Positions 40,501 through 52,419 of a stretch of DNA of 64,000 bases are shown piece after piece. Position 1 is the first letter of the stretch, and each line of letters starts with the position of its first letter. This DNA is from Pseudomicrostroma phylloplanum. Its lineage: Eukaryota; Basidiomycota; Exobasidiomycetes; Microstromatales. The notes beneath the pieces were generated by a model, which did no database searches, was not told the origin of the DNA, and saw nothing but the letters and a program-made list of their open reading frames with translations. The stretch lies in contig BCHS01000001.1 in assembly GCA_039545275.1 (NCBI GenBank), positions 441,579-505,578 on the forward strand, written 5' to 3'. The translations under genes were made by a program, and so were the position numbers.

Positions 40501-41144
40501 TCACCCTTCCCTCCTCCGCCTGACGTCCCAGTTGTGTGTCCTGGCAATGTTGACCTCCATCGTGGTGATCTGATCTCTCAAGAAGTCAAGATCCGACTCT
40601 GCCGACTTGAGTGACATTTGCGCTGTGCTAAGCTTCGAGGAGAGGAGCTCTATGGCTTCTTCTAGGGGGTAGGAGAGCATGACGTTTGCCTATGAAGGGA
40701 GTGTATGCGCGAGGGGAAGGATGGTACTGAGTGATCGATCCCGACGATCCTTGACTATACGTTTGCGCTGATACTCACCCCTAGCCAAAGGTTCACCTCA
40801 TCCACAGGCTCAATCTCTGCAGAAGCATAGAGCGTATCATGCAGCTCGAATCTGGTCTCCATCCCCTTTCCCTCCTCTCTCAGCTCTTTTAGATGCTCCA
40901 CCATGGCCAACGTTTTCTCAATGTCGGGAATTTTCTCCTGTAGGCTCTTGGACCGCGAAAAGGTCGACGACTCCATGATCTTGTACTTCTGTAGGGCCTC
41001 TTGGAACTTCTGCAAGGTGGCCTGGACAGGCACGTCTGGACCGCCGAGGTGGGACTCTACGTCTTCGATGAAGGGCGCTTGAGGGATACCCGAGGGTGTG
41101 GACTGGAGCTTCTGCTCTGAGCCCGAGGGCGTTGGGGTAGCCAT
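40501..41144 (-). CDS. PAC10: prefoldin subunit 3
   Basis: Two exons: 41144-40779 and 40689-40501 (intron 40690-40778, 89 nt, GTGAGT...TTCATAG), phase 0, 184 aa. The family signature is complete: GIPQAPFIEDVESHLGG, QKFQEALQKYKIMESSTFSR, SLQEKIPDIEKTLAMVEHLK, then FELHDTLYASAEIEPVDEVN and LWLG. Exon 2 supplies ANVMLSYPLEEAIELLSSKL, a second coiled-coil helix and the tail NIARTHNWDVRRRREG. Two helices flanking a beta-hairpin are the alpha-class prefoldin fold. The hexameric prefoldin complex receives nascent actin and tubulin and hands them to the CCT chaperonin in the cytosol. Exon 2 was recovered from the intergenic sequence, because a stop just past the donor would otherwise truncate the protein. 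Confidence 0.95.
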
Positions 41145-41943
41145 GATGGTATGCTGGTGGTAGTTGCAGTAGTATTGATGTGGAGCGGATCGGAAGAAGT
41201 GAAATCTCCAAGCGACGGACAGACGGAGGCCAGGCACCGAGGGGAAGCAGTCTGCTGCGCTCAGGCCGCCCTGGACGACGCCCCTTGTCCGTCCGTCCGC
41301 GTCTTGATGGTCTGAGATTGAAACTCCGCCGGCCTTGCGCATGGACTGCAGACGCCTGGCCCTCGAGGCGTGTGGCCCTTGCCCCGCAGAGCCCGCCGCC
41401 GCCCTCGGCCAACCATCACCACCACGCTGCCTCAGATCGTATCCCTCGTATCCCTCGCCAGCACATCCTCTCGTCCATAACGATAGAGGTCAGCAATAAC
41501 ACGACGACGACGACGTCAAAGGTGACCATCTGCACACAGTTGTAGTGTACCTTGCCCCCTCCTCCTGCTCTCTCGCCGCTGCCCTACCACGGCTTCCCAC
41601 GAGAGCGTGTGCCTGCAGCCGCCGCTTCTTCCCCGTAGACGCACAAGCACTTCGTCGCGGGCGATGGCAATCTAATCCTTCCTCCGCCTTTGCCTCACCA
41701 TCATCCCCTCGTCGCTCGTTCCCCTTGGTCATTGCAGAGCCCAAGCACTCGCTCGCATCGACGTCAAGAGGACTCCTTCCGTGGTAGCACAGACCTCGGC
41801 ACCGTCAATCACCACCTCATCACCTTCCTCACGCTCCGGCGTCTGGATCTACTCAATCATACCCCAGCCATATTCAGGGCACCAAACCCAACACTATCAT
41901 CGCCCATCTTGTCATCTTCCCCCTTCCCCCTTAGTCTAGCATC
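41145..41943. promoter_or_regulatory. divergent upstream region PAC10 / PBP1
   Basis: About 800 bp between divergent ATGs. CT-rich stretches precede the PBP1 ATG (for example CTTCCCCCTTCCCCCTTAG near 41917-41935), as is usual for fungal leaders. No further gene seen. Confidence 0.4.
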
Positions 41944-44900
41944 ATGGCCTATCGAGGAGGTAGGGGAGGTGGAGCTGGCACCGGCGGCGGAGGACCCCGT
42001 CTGTCCAACAGCTCCGCATCTTCCAACTTGTCTGCCAACAACTCCCCAATCAATACCGGGCGCAACAGGGGAGGCGGACCTTCATCTGGACCCCGTGGTT
42101 GGGGATCTCCCTCCCCTCAACCCAATGGCAGCACGCCCAGACAACAGCAGCAACAGCATCAACAGCACAACAATAGCCAGGGCGCCTCTGCCGCTGCTGC
42201 CGTCACTGCCTTCCCTTCCCTCGGCAAGGCATCAGGTCCCGTCTCTGGCTCTCGCAACACAGACAACAGCTCACAGGCCAAGATGAAGGATCGCGTCAAC
42301 TTTGTCATCCTTAGCCTCGTCGGAAATACCGTCACCGCCAAGACTCACTCCGGTCCTAGATACGTGGGTATCCTCCACTCCACCACCATCGAGGGTAGCG
42401 AGCTCGGCGTGGCTCTCACCCATGCGCAGGAGCTCAAGGGCGATGGCTCTCTGGGTCCTCCCATCTCTTCCCTCGTCATCAAAGGACCCGAGCTCAATGG
42501 TGTCGAGGCTAGCGAAGTGACTCTGGGAGAGCCCGTCAAGGCTACAAGTGATGGTGAGTGGGCAGATTGATAAGAGCAGGTCCGGCTGAGCGATGCTGAC
42601 ACTTCGCTCTTTCTCTTGCAGGCTTCCGAACAGATGTTGAGATCTCTGCTCGTGGAGGTTCCGATCCCTTTGCCGAGGGTCGTACCCTCCAAAAATGGAG
42701 CGATGATCCTGGCCTTAGCGCCCTCGACTCTGGCCTCGAGTCGAGCTATGGCGCCAGCAACAATGCCACCAACGGCAGCAGCTCTAATGGAGGAGCTTGG
42801 GATCAGTTTGCAGCCAACGAGGCTCGCTTCGGCATCAAGTCCAACTACGAGGAGACGATGTACACCACCAAGCTCGATCGTAGCGGCAAGGACTTCAAGG
42901 AGCGAGAGAAGCGAGCCGAAAAGCTGGCAGCAGAGATCATGGGCTCAGCCTCTGTCAATCCTCACATCCAGGAAGAGAGAGGACAAGCCGCCGCTGATGA
43001 CTCGGGCCAAAATGAGGAAGATAAGTATGGAGCGGTAGTACGAGGACCTAACGCCTACGTGCCTCCTGCTGCTCGACGTGCGGCAGAAGCTGCCGCTGCC
43101 GCCGGAAAGGGAGCCAAAGATGCCAAGGTGTCTGCAGATGGTCCCGCTGCCCAGGCCACACCACCTGCTGCTATCGTCAACACCGCTTCGGTATTGGTAG
43201 AGCCTCCTAGTGAACAGGCTGCCACGCCCGGCATCGCGATCAAGGTACCCACGCCCACTGGAGGGACAGCTCCTTCAGCCACTGCTGAAGCCTTTGCTCC
43301 TGCTCAGACTCCTTCGACAGGTGCAAGCGCCTCTGCCAACAACGAGAAGCTCACGTCAGACTTCCGTCACTTCGTCTCCTCTGAGCGCCAGCGAATCCTG
43401 AGGGAGAAGCAAAATGCCCTCGCCGGAGCTCAGGCCAAGGCAGAACGCGAGAAGCAGGCGAAGTTGGCCGAGCTGAAGAACTGGTCCTCGAGCTTCAAGC
43501 TGAAGACTCCGATGCCCGAGGATGTGGCAGAAGTGATCCACAAGTCGACCGCTGGGGAGAAGCCTAGAGATCCTTCCCTCGTCAAGAGCATGAGTCCCAC
43601 GACTGCCCACACGCAGACGACTGGTGCTGGTAGTTCCACAGGACGAGCTGCTGGTGGAGGAGCAGGAGGCGCGGCTTCCGTCGTCACCAGTCCAGCAGGA
43701 GGAGCAGGCGCTGCCTCTGCGACAAGCCTCGCACCAAAAGCTGCAAACGCCGGAACGACGACAGTCAACAAGAGCAACACTACTGCACAGCTGGCTGAAA
43801 CCAAGGCGCTACTCTCGAAGATGACCATTCCGAAGATTCCGCCCTTCAACTCGGAGAAAGCCAAGGCTCGTCAGGCAGCGGAGGCAGCGGCAGCAGCGGC
43901 AGCGAAGGGCTTGACAGCTGGTGGGACTCAAGACAAGCCGACCGTGCCTTTGCAAGGCGTGCCTGTGACATCACCGCTGGGCAGCAATAGTGCGGCAGCT
44001 CCCAGAATGAGCGCCAAAGCCAGCTCTTTCAAGCCGTTCAATCCTGCCGCCGCTGCCTTCACCCCTGGAGGAGGGGCCGGTGGAGCGGGTGTACCACCGA
44101 CACTCCCAACCTCTGCTGCCCCACCTACTGCCCTTAAGCAATTCTCCCCAGCTGCTCCGGCCAGTGCTGCTACCTCTATCGCTGCTGCTCCGCCTCAATC
44201 TGCCAATGCCATGTCAAATGCGTCGTCCATGGCGATGCAAGCGTCGAACCCCTTCTTTGGGACGAAGGTGTTGAAGAAGTCGACGCATCCCATCCACATC
44301 CGAGAGGACTTCACTCCGTTCAAGCCGGGCAAAGTAGCAGAATCGACGACCATCACGCCAAGCTGGCCATACACTGGCAAGTCATACCGTCAAATCTTCT
44401 CAGCTGTCGCTTCCCCGATGGCTGGAGGTCCACAGCTAGGACTACCAGGAAGCCTTGGTGAAGATGGCTTGACTCATCAGGGCGTTGGTGGCGCAGTGCA
44501 CCCAGGTTCGAGTATCCCGTCGACACCAGCATCACAGCACAGCGCTGGGCCTCATCATCACGGCGTTCACCATCCCCAGCCTGGCCAGATGGGGATCCCA
44601 TCCGGTCAGTCTTCGGGTGTTCCGCTGAACATGATGGTGCCGGGTACCCCCGCTGCTGGAAGCGCAGCTCCTCCCCATGCTCCCTCGCCATACGGTATGG
44701 TGTACCAGCCTCAACCCGGTGGCCCTGGGCCCTACCGGTTCTCCCAAGGGCAGTACGTTGTGCAAGGTGGTATGCCGATGGTGCCGCCGCCAGGAGGTGC
44801 GGGCGCAATGCCTTACGGAGCTGGTATGCCTCCCCAGTTCGTCCAGCAGAACGGCCACTCTCACCACCTCGCCCAGGGCGGGCCTCAGCACCATATGCAC

Positions 44901-45677
44901 CAGCAACACCATCAAGGAGCTGGTCAGCCCATTCACATCCAGCAGATGCATTTCCAGGGACAGGGAGGCGTTCTGCCGTACCAGCAAATGTACTCGCCTC
45001 AACTAGGCAACATGCAGGCTGCCCCTGCCCAGTATTTGCCCATGGCCGCTCCGCCCGCGATCTCAGGCAGTGGAGCTTCGGCTCCTGCAGGACCATCTAC
45101 ACCGAGGCTCGGAACCAGCAGTAGCGGCCCTTCTTCCAGTGCCGGTGGTAATGTCCCTACTGGGCCAGCTGGTAGCGCCAACAATGCCAACGGCGGTGGT
45201 AAAGGTCCCGCATCGCTCCCGCAAGCCCCTCCTCCCTCGGCAGGCGGGATGTACTACCCTCCCGGTAGCGGACCCGGTCAATACGGTAGTGCCCCACCTG
45301 GAGTGCCAGGTGGCGCTGGCTTCATCCCGCAACAACAAGGAGGCCCACCACACGGTGCGCAGGGGATGCAAGGTGGACCGAGGCAACACTACCAGCCGCA
45401 TCACCAGCAGCAGGGACATCATCTCCACCAGCAGCAGCAGCAACACTTCCAGCACCAGCAGCAGGGATACGGTCAGCAACAGCATCACGGTGGTGGTGCT
45501 GGTGGTGGTGGCGGACATGGGTTCGGTGGACATGCACCACCGCCGCCGCAACAACAAGGAGGACATCACCAACAACAGCCACAGCAGGGCCAGGGACAGG
45601 GACAAGGGCAGCAGGGAGGTGCGGCACAAGGACAGGCAGCCAAGAGCGATGCGGGCAAGGCTGGGGCAAAAGAATGA
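41944..45677 (+). CDS. PBP1: ataxin-2 homologue (Pbp1-like), stress-granule RNA regulator
   Basis: Two exons: 41944-42553 and 42622-45677 (intron 42554-42621, 68 nt, GTGAGT...CTTGCAG), 1221 aa. After a Gly/Arg- and Gln-rich start, the Lsm-like ataxin-2 domain reads KDRVNFVILSLVGNTVTAKT, RYVGILHSTTIEGSELGVAL. The LsmAD domain follows the junction: GAWDQFAANEARFGIKSNYE and ETMYTTKLDRSGKDFKERE. A PAM2-like motif, SAKASSFKPFNPAAAAF, lies at about 44010-44060 and should bind the MLLE domain of poly(A)-binding protein. The C-terminal third is a Pro/Gly/Gln/His-rich prion-like domain with long His-Gln runs. Ataxin-2 proteins bind mRNAs with Pab1 and influence poly(A) length, translation and granule formation. 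The C-terminal compositional bias is strong but unbroken by stops. Confidence 0.93.
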
Positions 45678-46482
45678 AGGGATGATGATGGCACACGCAG
45701 GGATGCGTGGTGAGGGCAAGAAGAGGGAACGATGTCCTAAGCGCTGTCCTTCCTCGGTGAGACCGAAGGTTGCGCGAAATGTCTTCGCAGACGATGAGGC
45801 AAGGGTGGGCAGGACTGCAGTCGGGAATTGGGGGCAAAGGCGGGATGCTTATTCGCTACAGCTAGGCAGATGAACGATCAAGGAGTCCCACAATCGTGGA
45901 GAAGCAATGGGCAAATGGGCATATGCTTCACCATCCCAACCTCTTTTCTGTGTCCTCTCCCTTCCTACTCCTCCTACTCCTACCTCATCAAAACTATTTC
46001 TCCGTCCGTCCGTCTTCCTCCTCTTCACTACCACCAATCACATCACATCACCTCGCAGCTAGGGTCCAGCGCGCGGTCCGCTACCCGTCGTGCCAGTCTC
46101 TTCTTCACCGTCCTGCGCGGTCCCTTGTGTCGAGGGAAGGGAAGGGGAGGCCAGAACAGAGGCGAGTCGCGTAGGTGGAAGGCGGATGGGTGGATGGGTG
46201 AAGCCAGCGATTGGAAAAGGAGGAGGAGGAGGAGGAGCTTTAGTGCAATCAAAATATCTGGTTGACAAGTAGGCGCAGTGGGCTGTTTCGTGGTGTGATG
46301 TGGTGTGGATGATTGATAGATAGGATGCGAATGAAGGGCTGCGTGGTGGACTGGGGAAGGCGGATGAATCAGTCAGATATACGAGATGGTCTGTATGCAC
46401 GGTAAAGTATGTATTTACGTGGATTAGAGTGACCCACCCCCGCCTGGTCTCCCTCTAATCGTCAGTCGAGTATTCGGCGAGA
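45678..46482. other. convergent 3' region PBP1 / SF3A3
   Basis: About 800 bp between two stops. Pyrimidine-rich stretches and short frames only. No gene recognised. Confidence 0.45.
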
Positions 46483-48312
46483 TCAGATGAGTCCCTGCCT
46501 CTTGAGCAGCTCATAGTCCTTCCTCGAGTACGTATTGCCCTGCTCGTCCTCCACCTCCTCAACGTCCCTCCCCCCACCTCCACCTCCAAGCGAACTAACC
46601 GCCGCTCCCCCCGCTTCGCCTCCCGCTATCCCACCACCGCCAAGTGCTCCGCCTTCCTTGCCAGCCCGCTTGAGCTTCTCAGCGAGCTTGAGCGCGTCCT
46701 GAATCTTTGTGATTCCGACAAAGTGCTTTGTATTCGGCAGACCCAACGCCCTCATCCCAAACGCATGTCTGCTCTCAGAGAAATGTCGATCGAAATTCTT
46801 GCGTCCCTGGTAAGTGAAATCGGAGCAGATTTCACAAGAGTACTCGACGGAGAGACCGTGGAGCTTGTAGAGCCAAACGGGGATCGGCCGACCGTCCCAG
46901 CCGAGGGGGAGCTTCTTGGGATTGTAGATCTTGCCATTCTCGTCGTCCGAGTCGTCGTCATCTCCGCCGCCGCCGCCGTTTGCAGTCCCTCCTCCCTCTT
47001 GACCTCGTCGCCGTGCAGAAGACTCGCCAGTGGGGTCCTCGGCGAGACGGGCAAGCTCCTCTGCCTCTGCGGCGCGCTCCCTCTCGGTGAGGGCTGCTCT
47101 GCGCTCCACGTTAGAGCGGGTATCGACGCGATGCGAGTCCAATGGACCAGTGCTAAGGGCGTAGATGAGATACTCTTGCTTCGCGAGGCTCTTGCCTTTC
47201 TGGAGGAGAGCTTCGCGCGCTGCGCTCGACTTATGGGAAGAAGAAGAAGAGGAGGCCCCGTTGGCGGTGCTGCTAGAAGGGCCGCCCTGGATACGCTCGA
47301 GGGCCTTCTTGTGCTTGTTCCCCTGCAGATGGCCATCAAAGACGGTCTGCTTAGAGAAGGACTTTCCACACGCCTCGCACCAGATGCCCGTATCATCTGC
47401 CGGCCGCGGTATCGGTGCAGAAGGAGCAGCAGACGCGGACGATGAGGCTGACTTGCTAGAGGAGGCGGAAGAGGAAGCGAATCTCTCCCCTTGATCCTCC
47501 CAGCCTCTCACCTCGCCCACTTTCCACTTGCCCTCAAACTCCTCCTCTAGCCCCTCGACCAGGCCGTCGATATCCTCCAGTGGCCTGATCTTCCGCAGGT
47601 AGCCAACAAGGTAGCTCCTCAGCGCATTCAAGTGCTTCTGGTACCCCTCGCCCTGCTTCGTCTCCACTCCCACTTCCTCACTGGCGAAATCGTGAAAGCG
47701 CTCGAGGTAGGCGAGATAGTTGCACCTTTTTACTCCTTTGAGATTGATGTACTGCGAGTGATACTCGTTCAGGTCTAGGTAGCGTCCCAGCCCTTCTTCT
47801 CCGGAGAAGAGGCGATCCATTGCGCTTGTGGTCACGCCAATGGACGAGGAACTCGAGGGAGCAATGGAGTTCTCCAGCGCAGAGATATCCAGCGTGAGCG
47901 TCTCGGGTGGAGCTGAGGGGTACTTCTCGTGGTAGGACTTGATGTGGTTCAGCCGCGAGTAGAAGAGGGACATGACATCGGATGTGGTAGCTGAGGTCCC
48001 AGCGGCAGCCGAGGAAGAGCCAGCAGCAGCGCCATCTCCTCCTGTGGGCCGACCGCTCAGCAGGTCGACCTCCTCTTTCCTGATTCCAGTCTCATCTTTG
48101 TAAAAGTCAACCAGGTTGCGATTGCGCGACACGATGCGGTCCACCAGCATTGAGGCGATGTGCGAGTTGGTCAAGGTCGAGCGGCTGGGCGGAGCGGAGG
48201 ATGAGGAGGATGAGGATGGGAGGGTAGCGAGCACGGAGGAGAGCGCTGCGGTATACCTCTCTGCCTCCTCGTGCGTCGAGCGAGCGACATCAAAGGGAGA
48301 CGACAGCGACAT
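46483..48312 (-). CDS. PRP9: splicing factor 3A subunit 3 (Prp9/SF3a60)
   Basis: Single exon; the ATG at 48312 gives 609 aa (MSLSSPFDVARSTHEEAERY). The frame extends another 106 codons upstream, but the family begins here. Segments in order: SMLVDRIVSRNRNLVDFYKD, the SF3a60 N-terminal block; FYSRLNHIKSYHEKYP; the signature LDLNEYHSQYINLKGVKRCN then YLAYLERFHDF; a C2H2 finger, GIWCEACGKSFSKQTVFDGH then LQGNKHKK; and the C-terminal zinc finger with YSCEICSDFTYQGRKNFDRH, FSESRHAFGMRALGLPNTKH and QGNTYSRKDYELLKRQGLI. The protein belongs to the SF3a part of U2 snRNP and stabilises branch-site binding. Low-complexity Ser runs lie in between. A GACTGACTGACCGACTGACTT element sits 70-90 bp upstream of the ATG. 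Confidence 0.94.
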   Translation of the reverse strand: MSLSSPFDVARSTHEEAERYTAALSSVLATLPSSSSSSSAPPSRSTLTNSHIASMLVDRIVSRNRNLVDFYKDETGIRKEEVDLLSGRPTGGDGAAAGSSSAAAGTSATTSDVMSLFYSRLNHIKSYHEKYPSAPPETLTLDISALENSIAPSSSSSIGVTTSAMDRLFSGEEGLGRYLDLNEYHSQYINLKGVKRCNYLAYLERFHDFASEEVGVETKQGEGYQKHLNALRSYLVGYLRKIRPLEDIDGLVEGLEEEFEGKWKVGEVRGWEDQGERFASSSASSSKSASSSASAAPSAPIPRPADDTGIWCEACGKSFSKQTVFDGHLQGNKHKKALERIQGGPSSSTANGASSSSSSHKSSAAREALLQKGKSLAKQEYLIYALSTGPLDSHRVDTRSNVERRAALTERERAAEAEELARLAEDPTGESSARRRGQEGGGTANGGGGGDDDDSDDENGKIYNPKKLPLGWDGRPIPVWLYKLHGLSVEYSCEICSDFTYQGRKNFDRHFSESRHAFGMRALGLPNTKHFVGITKIQDALKLAEKLKRAGKEGGALGGGGIAGGEAGGAAVSSLGGGGGGRDVEEVEDEQGNTYSRKDYELLKRQGLI

Positions 48313-48628
48313 GACAGGCGGTATCGTGCTTCTTGACCGCAAAGTTGTGCTTCGAGGCGGAAGGAAGCTGTACGGCGGGAAGGACTGACTGACCGACTGA
48401 CTTGGATTCATGCTCACCAAAAGTCGGAATCGGCGGGAGGGAGAGCGGGCGGCTCCGAAGCGCCTCTCCCTCTTTCCGGCATGGGCATCGGTGCGATTTT
48501 GGGATTGGTAACCGCGACGGAGGTGGAGAAGTTGACTCCTTCTCACCTTGACCTCGTATCGTCTGTATCTACCCTCTTGAGCTATCATCAACAACTGTAC
48601 GACACAATCTTCCTGGACACTACCCACC
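48313..48628. promoter_or_regulatory. bidirectional promoter region SF3A3 / GRX5
   Basis: 316 bp between divergent ATGs. It contains GGACTGACTGACCGACTGAC at 48382-48401; related copies precede TOM7 and SNU23. Confidence 0.45.
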
Positions 48629-49449
48629 ATGTCGCTCTTCCGTCAAGCCTCCAGCTCGCTTGTGAGTCGCGCCTTCTCCTCTCGCAGCAACTCCTGCTTC
48701 GCCACCTAGTCACTCAGCCGCATACTGACCCTTCCTCCCTGCTCCTCCTACTGAAGCGTCTTCTCCGCGCTCCGGCTACCTCATCCTCTCTCCTACAAGC
48801 ACCAGCACAACGTTCCCTCTTCCACACCACCTCTCTCCGTCTCGCCCTCTCCGCCGATGCGCGCAAGAAGATCGATGCGGCAGTGCAGGGAAACCCGCTA
48901 GTGGTGTTCATGAAGGGCACGCCCGAGCTGCCCATGTGTGGATTCAGCAGGGCTGTCTGTCAGATTATGGAGGTGCAGGGAGTCAAGCCCGAGGTCATGA
49001 AGTGAGTTTGAGGCGGTCGAGGAGCTGAGGGGAGAATGAAGCAGAGGGGAAGCGGCTTCTTACCTTCTTACCTTCCTACCTTTCTTCTTCTCCTAGGACA
49101 TACAACTGCCTTGATGACCCAGAGCTCAGGGAGGGCGTAAAGGAGTACAGCAGCTGGCCCACCATCCCGCAGGTATACGTCAATGGCGAATTTGTGGGAG
49201 GTTGCGACATCATGCTCAGCAGTGAGTAAGCACAGGCGCAGGCAGAGCTCAAACCCTTGGCTTAAAGCCTTGGGGGAGATGGGGAGCCAAATAGGAGAGC
49301 AGTAGTCAGAATGCCTGAAACTGACGTATGTTCTTTCGCTTCTGCTTTGACCCTCACCAGTGCACCAATCGGGCGAGCTGGAGCAAGTGCTGGAGAAGGC
49401 AGGCGTGCTCTCACCTCTGCCACCCCCGAGCGAGGCCCCCAAGGCCTAA
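48629..49449 (+). CDS. GRX5: mitochondrial monothiol glutaredoxin-5
   Basis: Four exons: 48629-48661, 48757-49001, 49097-49221 and 49361-49449; 163 aa. The 33-nt first exon gives [11 protein letters not shown]. Exon 2 continues the presequence ([20 protein letters not shown]) and then the glutaredoxin core ([36 protein letters not shown]). CGFS is the monothiol active site. Exon 3 gives [20 protein letters not shown], and exon 4 gives the closing helix [17 protein letters not shown]. Grx5 carries and transfers [2Fe-2S] clusters in the mitochondrial iron-sulphur assembly pathway. All three introns have GTGAGT donors and AG acceptors in pyrimidine-rich context, and each join restores the family sequence. 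It lies head to head with SF3A3. Confidence 0.94.
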
Positions 49450-49875
49450 GAACTTTGCGATGCAAGATCAGCGGAACGGCTCTTCGTGAGGATGGAAAGT
49501 AGAAAGAAAAGGAAAGGAAAGGAGACGCAAGGCATGCGCAATGGCGTCGTTCTTGTCGGAGGAAGCAGGGCAGGTGGGACACGGTGCGGACACTTTGGGG
49601 AGTCAGACTATCTTCACCGCTTCGTGACTTGTGCATACCTGGCTCACGCTGGTGGACGATCAACAGTACAGCGCAGGCGAGGGGCGCTCTCGCGCTCCCT
49701 TCATCTTGCTAATATATGCTAGTATCAACTACATCCCAGGATCCACGCAGCGTCTGCATGAGACTGGGGCATGCGATCAAGGCAGGTGCTGTACGAAGTT
49801 GATTGGATTGTACGAAGGCAGTTGAATAGATTACAGTCTGTGCACCTCCCCTATCTCCCTCCTCCCCCATATTCT
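49450..49875. other. convergent 3' region GRX5 / MTHFR
   Basis: 426 bp between stops; two 3' UTRs presumed, no gene seen. Confidence 0.5.
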
Positions 49876-52419
49876 TCAGGCCCACTCCTTTTCGAGCCTG
49901 GCCACATCCTCATCGGTGGGGAGGTGCTCCTCGCAGCCTAGGAAGCGCCATAGAGCCGTTGGGTCCTTGAAGTCGTGATGCTGTTGAGGTAGGACGCCAG
50001 ATTGGGGAAAGAGAGAGGGTGATGGTCAGACTCAAGGCCACTTCTGACTATCTCAGGCTCCACTCTGTAAGCCAAGCAACTCACAACAACAGTCACCAAC
50101 CACTTCCCCTCTCCCACACTCCTCAACAGACCCCTCGTCTTTGTTTCTTTCGCAAAGAGCATCTCCCACTCTCCCCAAATCTCAAAAGCCTCGTCCCTCC
50201 AGGCCTTGAAAGACTCCTCTTCGATGATCGTGGGCTGGGCGATTTCCTTGCCGGGGAAGACACCCCAGGTGACGGCATCGACGTCCCCGAGGGAGAGGTT
50301 GGACTCGTAGTCGCCCTGTAGAGTCGGAAGAGCCAGGGAGGTCAAGGTGGTCAGGATGTGTCCGGCTCCCAGCTGTGAGCTGGATTCCCCCAGGCGGCCC
50401 CGCTCCGTGCCCACTCACCTTCTTGTTACCGGCAAAGAAGCTCAGCCTCCCTTCTCCCTCCTGCTCAATCTTCTTCCTGATCCACTCCTTGTCAGCCTCG
50501 TCGACAAAGATCTCCACAAAGGCCTTCTGATAGACGTACCCTCCTCCGTCCCTAGGTCCGAACCCATACGTTGGGTCCGAAGAGGGCACGCCGTCCACGG
50601 CCGGCTGGGATCCGACCGTCCACCAACCCCTACCCGACAAGCTAGACCTCGAGCTCGAGTTCTTCATCTTCTTTGGCAGATTCAGCGCCAGTAGCCAATT
50701 GCGAATCGCGAGCGTCTCGTCGAAGATGGGCGCGTCGCACCAAGGGATACAGACGAGTCTCGCCAAGAGGTACTTGGAGAAGATGAGACTGATGTCGTCC
50801 TCTTCCACGGGTGTACCCCACAACCTCAGGGCGTCCTGAGGAGGCACCTTGAGCGATACGCCGTACCCGTCAATCTCTCCAAAAGCGGGCGAGCGCGCGT
50901 CTCCGTAACGGCCGTTGGGGAACTCGTCCCAGCTTGTGGAAGAAGTCGAGGTAGTCGCAGTGTTTTGGACAAAATCAGGGGTGAGATGAGAAGCATTGCC
51001 GATGGTATGAGGTGTATCGTCTCCATCTGGCGGGATGGCCGGAGAGTGCAGAGCTTGCGAAGTCTTCGATGTAGCACGCTGCAGTGCCCCTTGAGTAGCA
51101 GTGCGGTATTCGATGGGCTGGGGCTGCGTAGATGCTCCATTCGCAGCTGCCGCTTTGGCCTTCATTCCTTCGATTGCTTTCACTTTCGCAACCGGCCCCC
51201 TGCCAAGTCCCTCCTCGTACAGTCGGGCAGACTGTTCGTCGCGGACCCAGCCCAATCCCTGCAGGACTCTTCTCACACTCTTCTCAAGGTTGAGCGTACA
51301 CAGATGGAAGCCGCGAATGTCTGTCTCGAGGTAGAGACGCGCGATGATCCGGATGGCTAGCTGAACGCCGTAGTCCTTGACGGCAGCATCGTCAAACTAG
51401 TAGTGGAGGTGGGCAGATGGTGTCAATAGCGAGACAACGGTAACGGCGCATGCGGCTTAACAAAACTCACTCGTATTGGCTCCAGGGCCAGCAAGACCTC
51501 TTCGGGCACCGTAGCCTTGCAAAGATTGGTCATTCTCCGGAAAGACTGATAGTTCTGGATCGGCATTATGCCGGGGAGAATCGGGATTGTAATACCTGTG
51601 AGGGGCGAGAAAGGCAGAGGTAGATGCGCCTGATGTTAGCCATGAGAAGCTTCTCCACCGCTTCTCTTTTATTTGTGTCTCGCACTAACCAGCTTCCCTG
51701 CATTGCTTGTACCACTGTACAAAGACCTCGACATCGTAGAAGAGTTGCGTAATGACAAATTGAGCTCCCGCCTCCTGCTTGAGCTTGAGATGCTGAACAT
51801 CCCTAGCAACATCTCGCTCAATGGAGTCGCAGTGGCCTTCCGGATAGGCAGCTACTCCGACGCAAAAGAAGTCTCCGTGCTCCTGACGGATGTAGCGGAC
51901 GAGGTCGGTTGCTAGCTGGAATTGTGAATCAGAGGCGATCCAGTACTCCTCGCCTCTGGGCGGGTCTCCACGTAGGGCGAGAACGTTGCGGATGTTGAGC
52001 TTGCGAGCCGTGCGCAGCGTCTGGTCCAGGCTCTCCTTCTCTACATTGGTGCAGGTCAGATGCAGGCAGACGTCCAGACCACCCTGCCACTCGGTGAGAT
52101 GCTCGCCGTCTAGCGTCTCGCCCTCCCATGCGCCATGGACACAGCTGCCTGCCAAGCTGAGACTCTTGCCCTCTGTAGTGCCTCCTGCCCCCCAGGTGAC
52201 GTTGAGCCAGCTAGGCTGGAGCTCAGCAGACATGCGCGAGATACGAGAGAGGAGGTTGGAAGAGCCCTGTGTGGTCTTGGGTGGGAAGAACTCGAGAGAC
52301 CAGAAAGGGTCGGAAGGAGGTGTGTTCTGGAGCTTGCTGGTGATGTGAGCGGGATGAGGGCCAGAGGAGGAAGAGGAGGCCGAGGCCGAGGCCGGCGGGG
52401 TATCAGCAGGAGATGCCAT
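49876..52419 (-). CDS. MET12: methylenetetrahydrofolate reductase (Met12-type)
   Basis: Five exons: 52419-51690, 51595-51471, 51396-50419, 50315-50085 and 49980-49876; 722 aa. Intron 1 uses GTTAGT; the others use GTGAGT. The catalytic TIM barrel is complete: [40 protein letters not shown] (the Met12-style form), [72 protein letters not shown] and [20 protein letters not shown]. Exon 3 continues with [18 protein letters not shown], a low-complexity linker and the regulatory half. [20 protein letters not shown] and the Trp-rich C-terminus follow in exons 4-5. The enzyme makes 5-methyl-THF for methionine synthesis and uses FAD. It is divergently paired with methionine aminopeptidase 2. Confidence 0.93.

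Noticed and set aside
45063..45873. Two frames of over 200 codons overlapping the 3' end of PBP1
   Set aside because: Off-frame translations of the Gln/His/Gly-rich repeat tail of PBP1.
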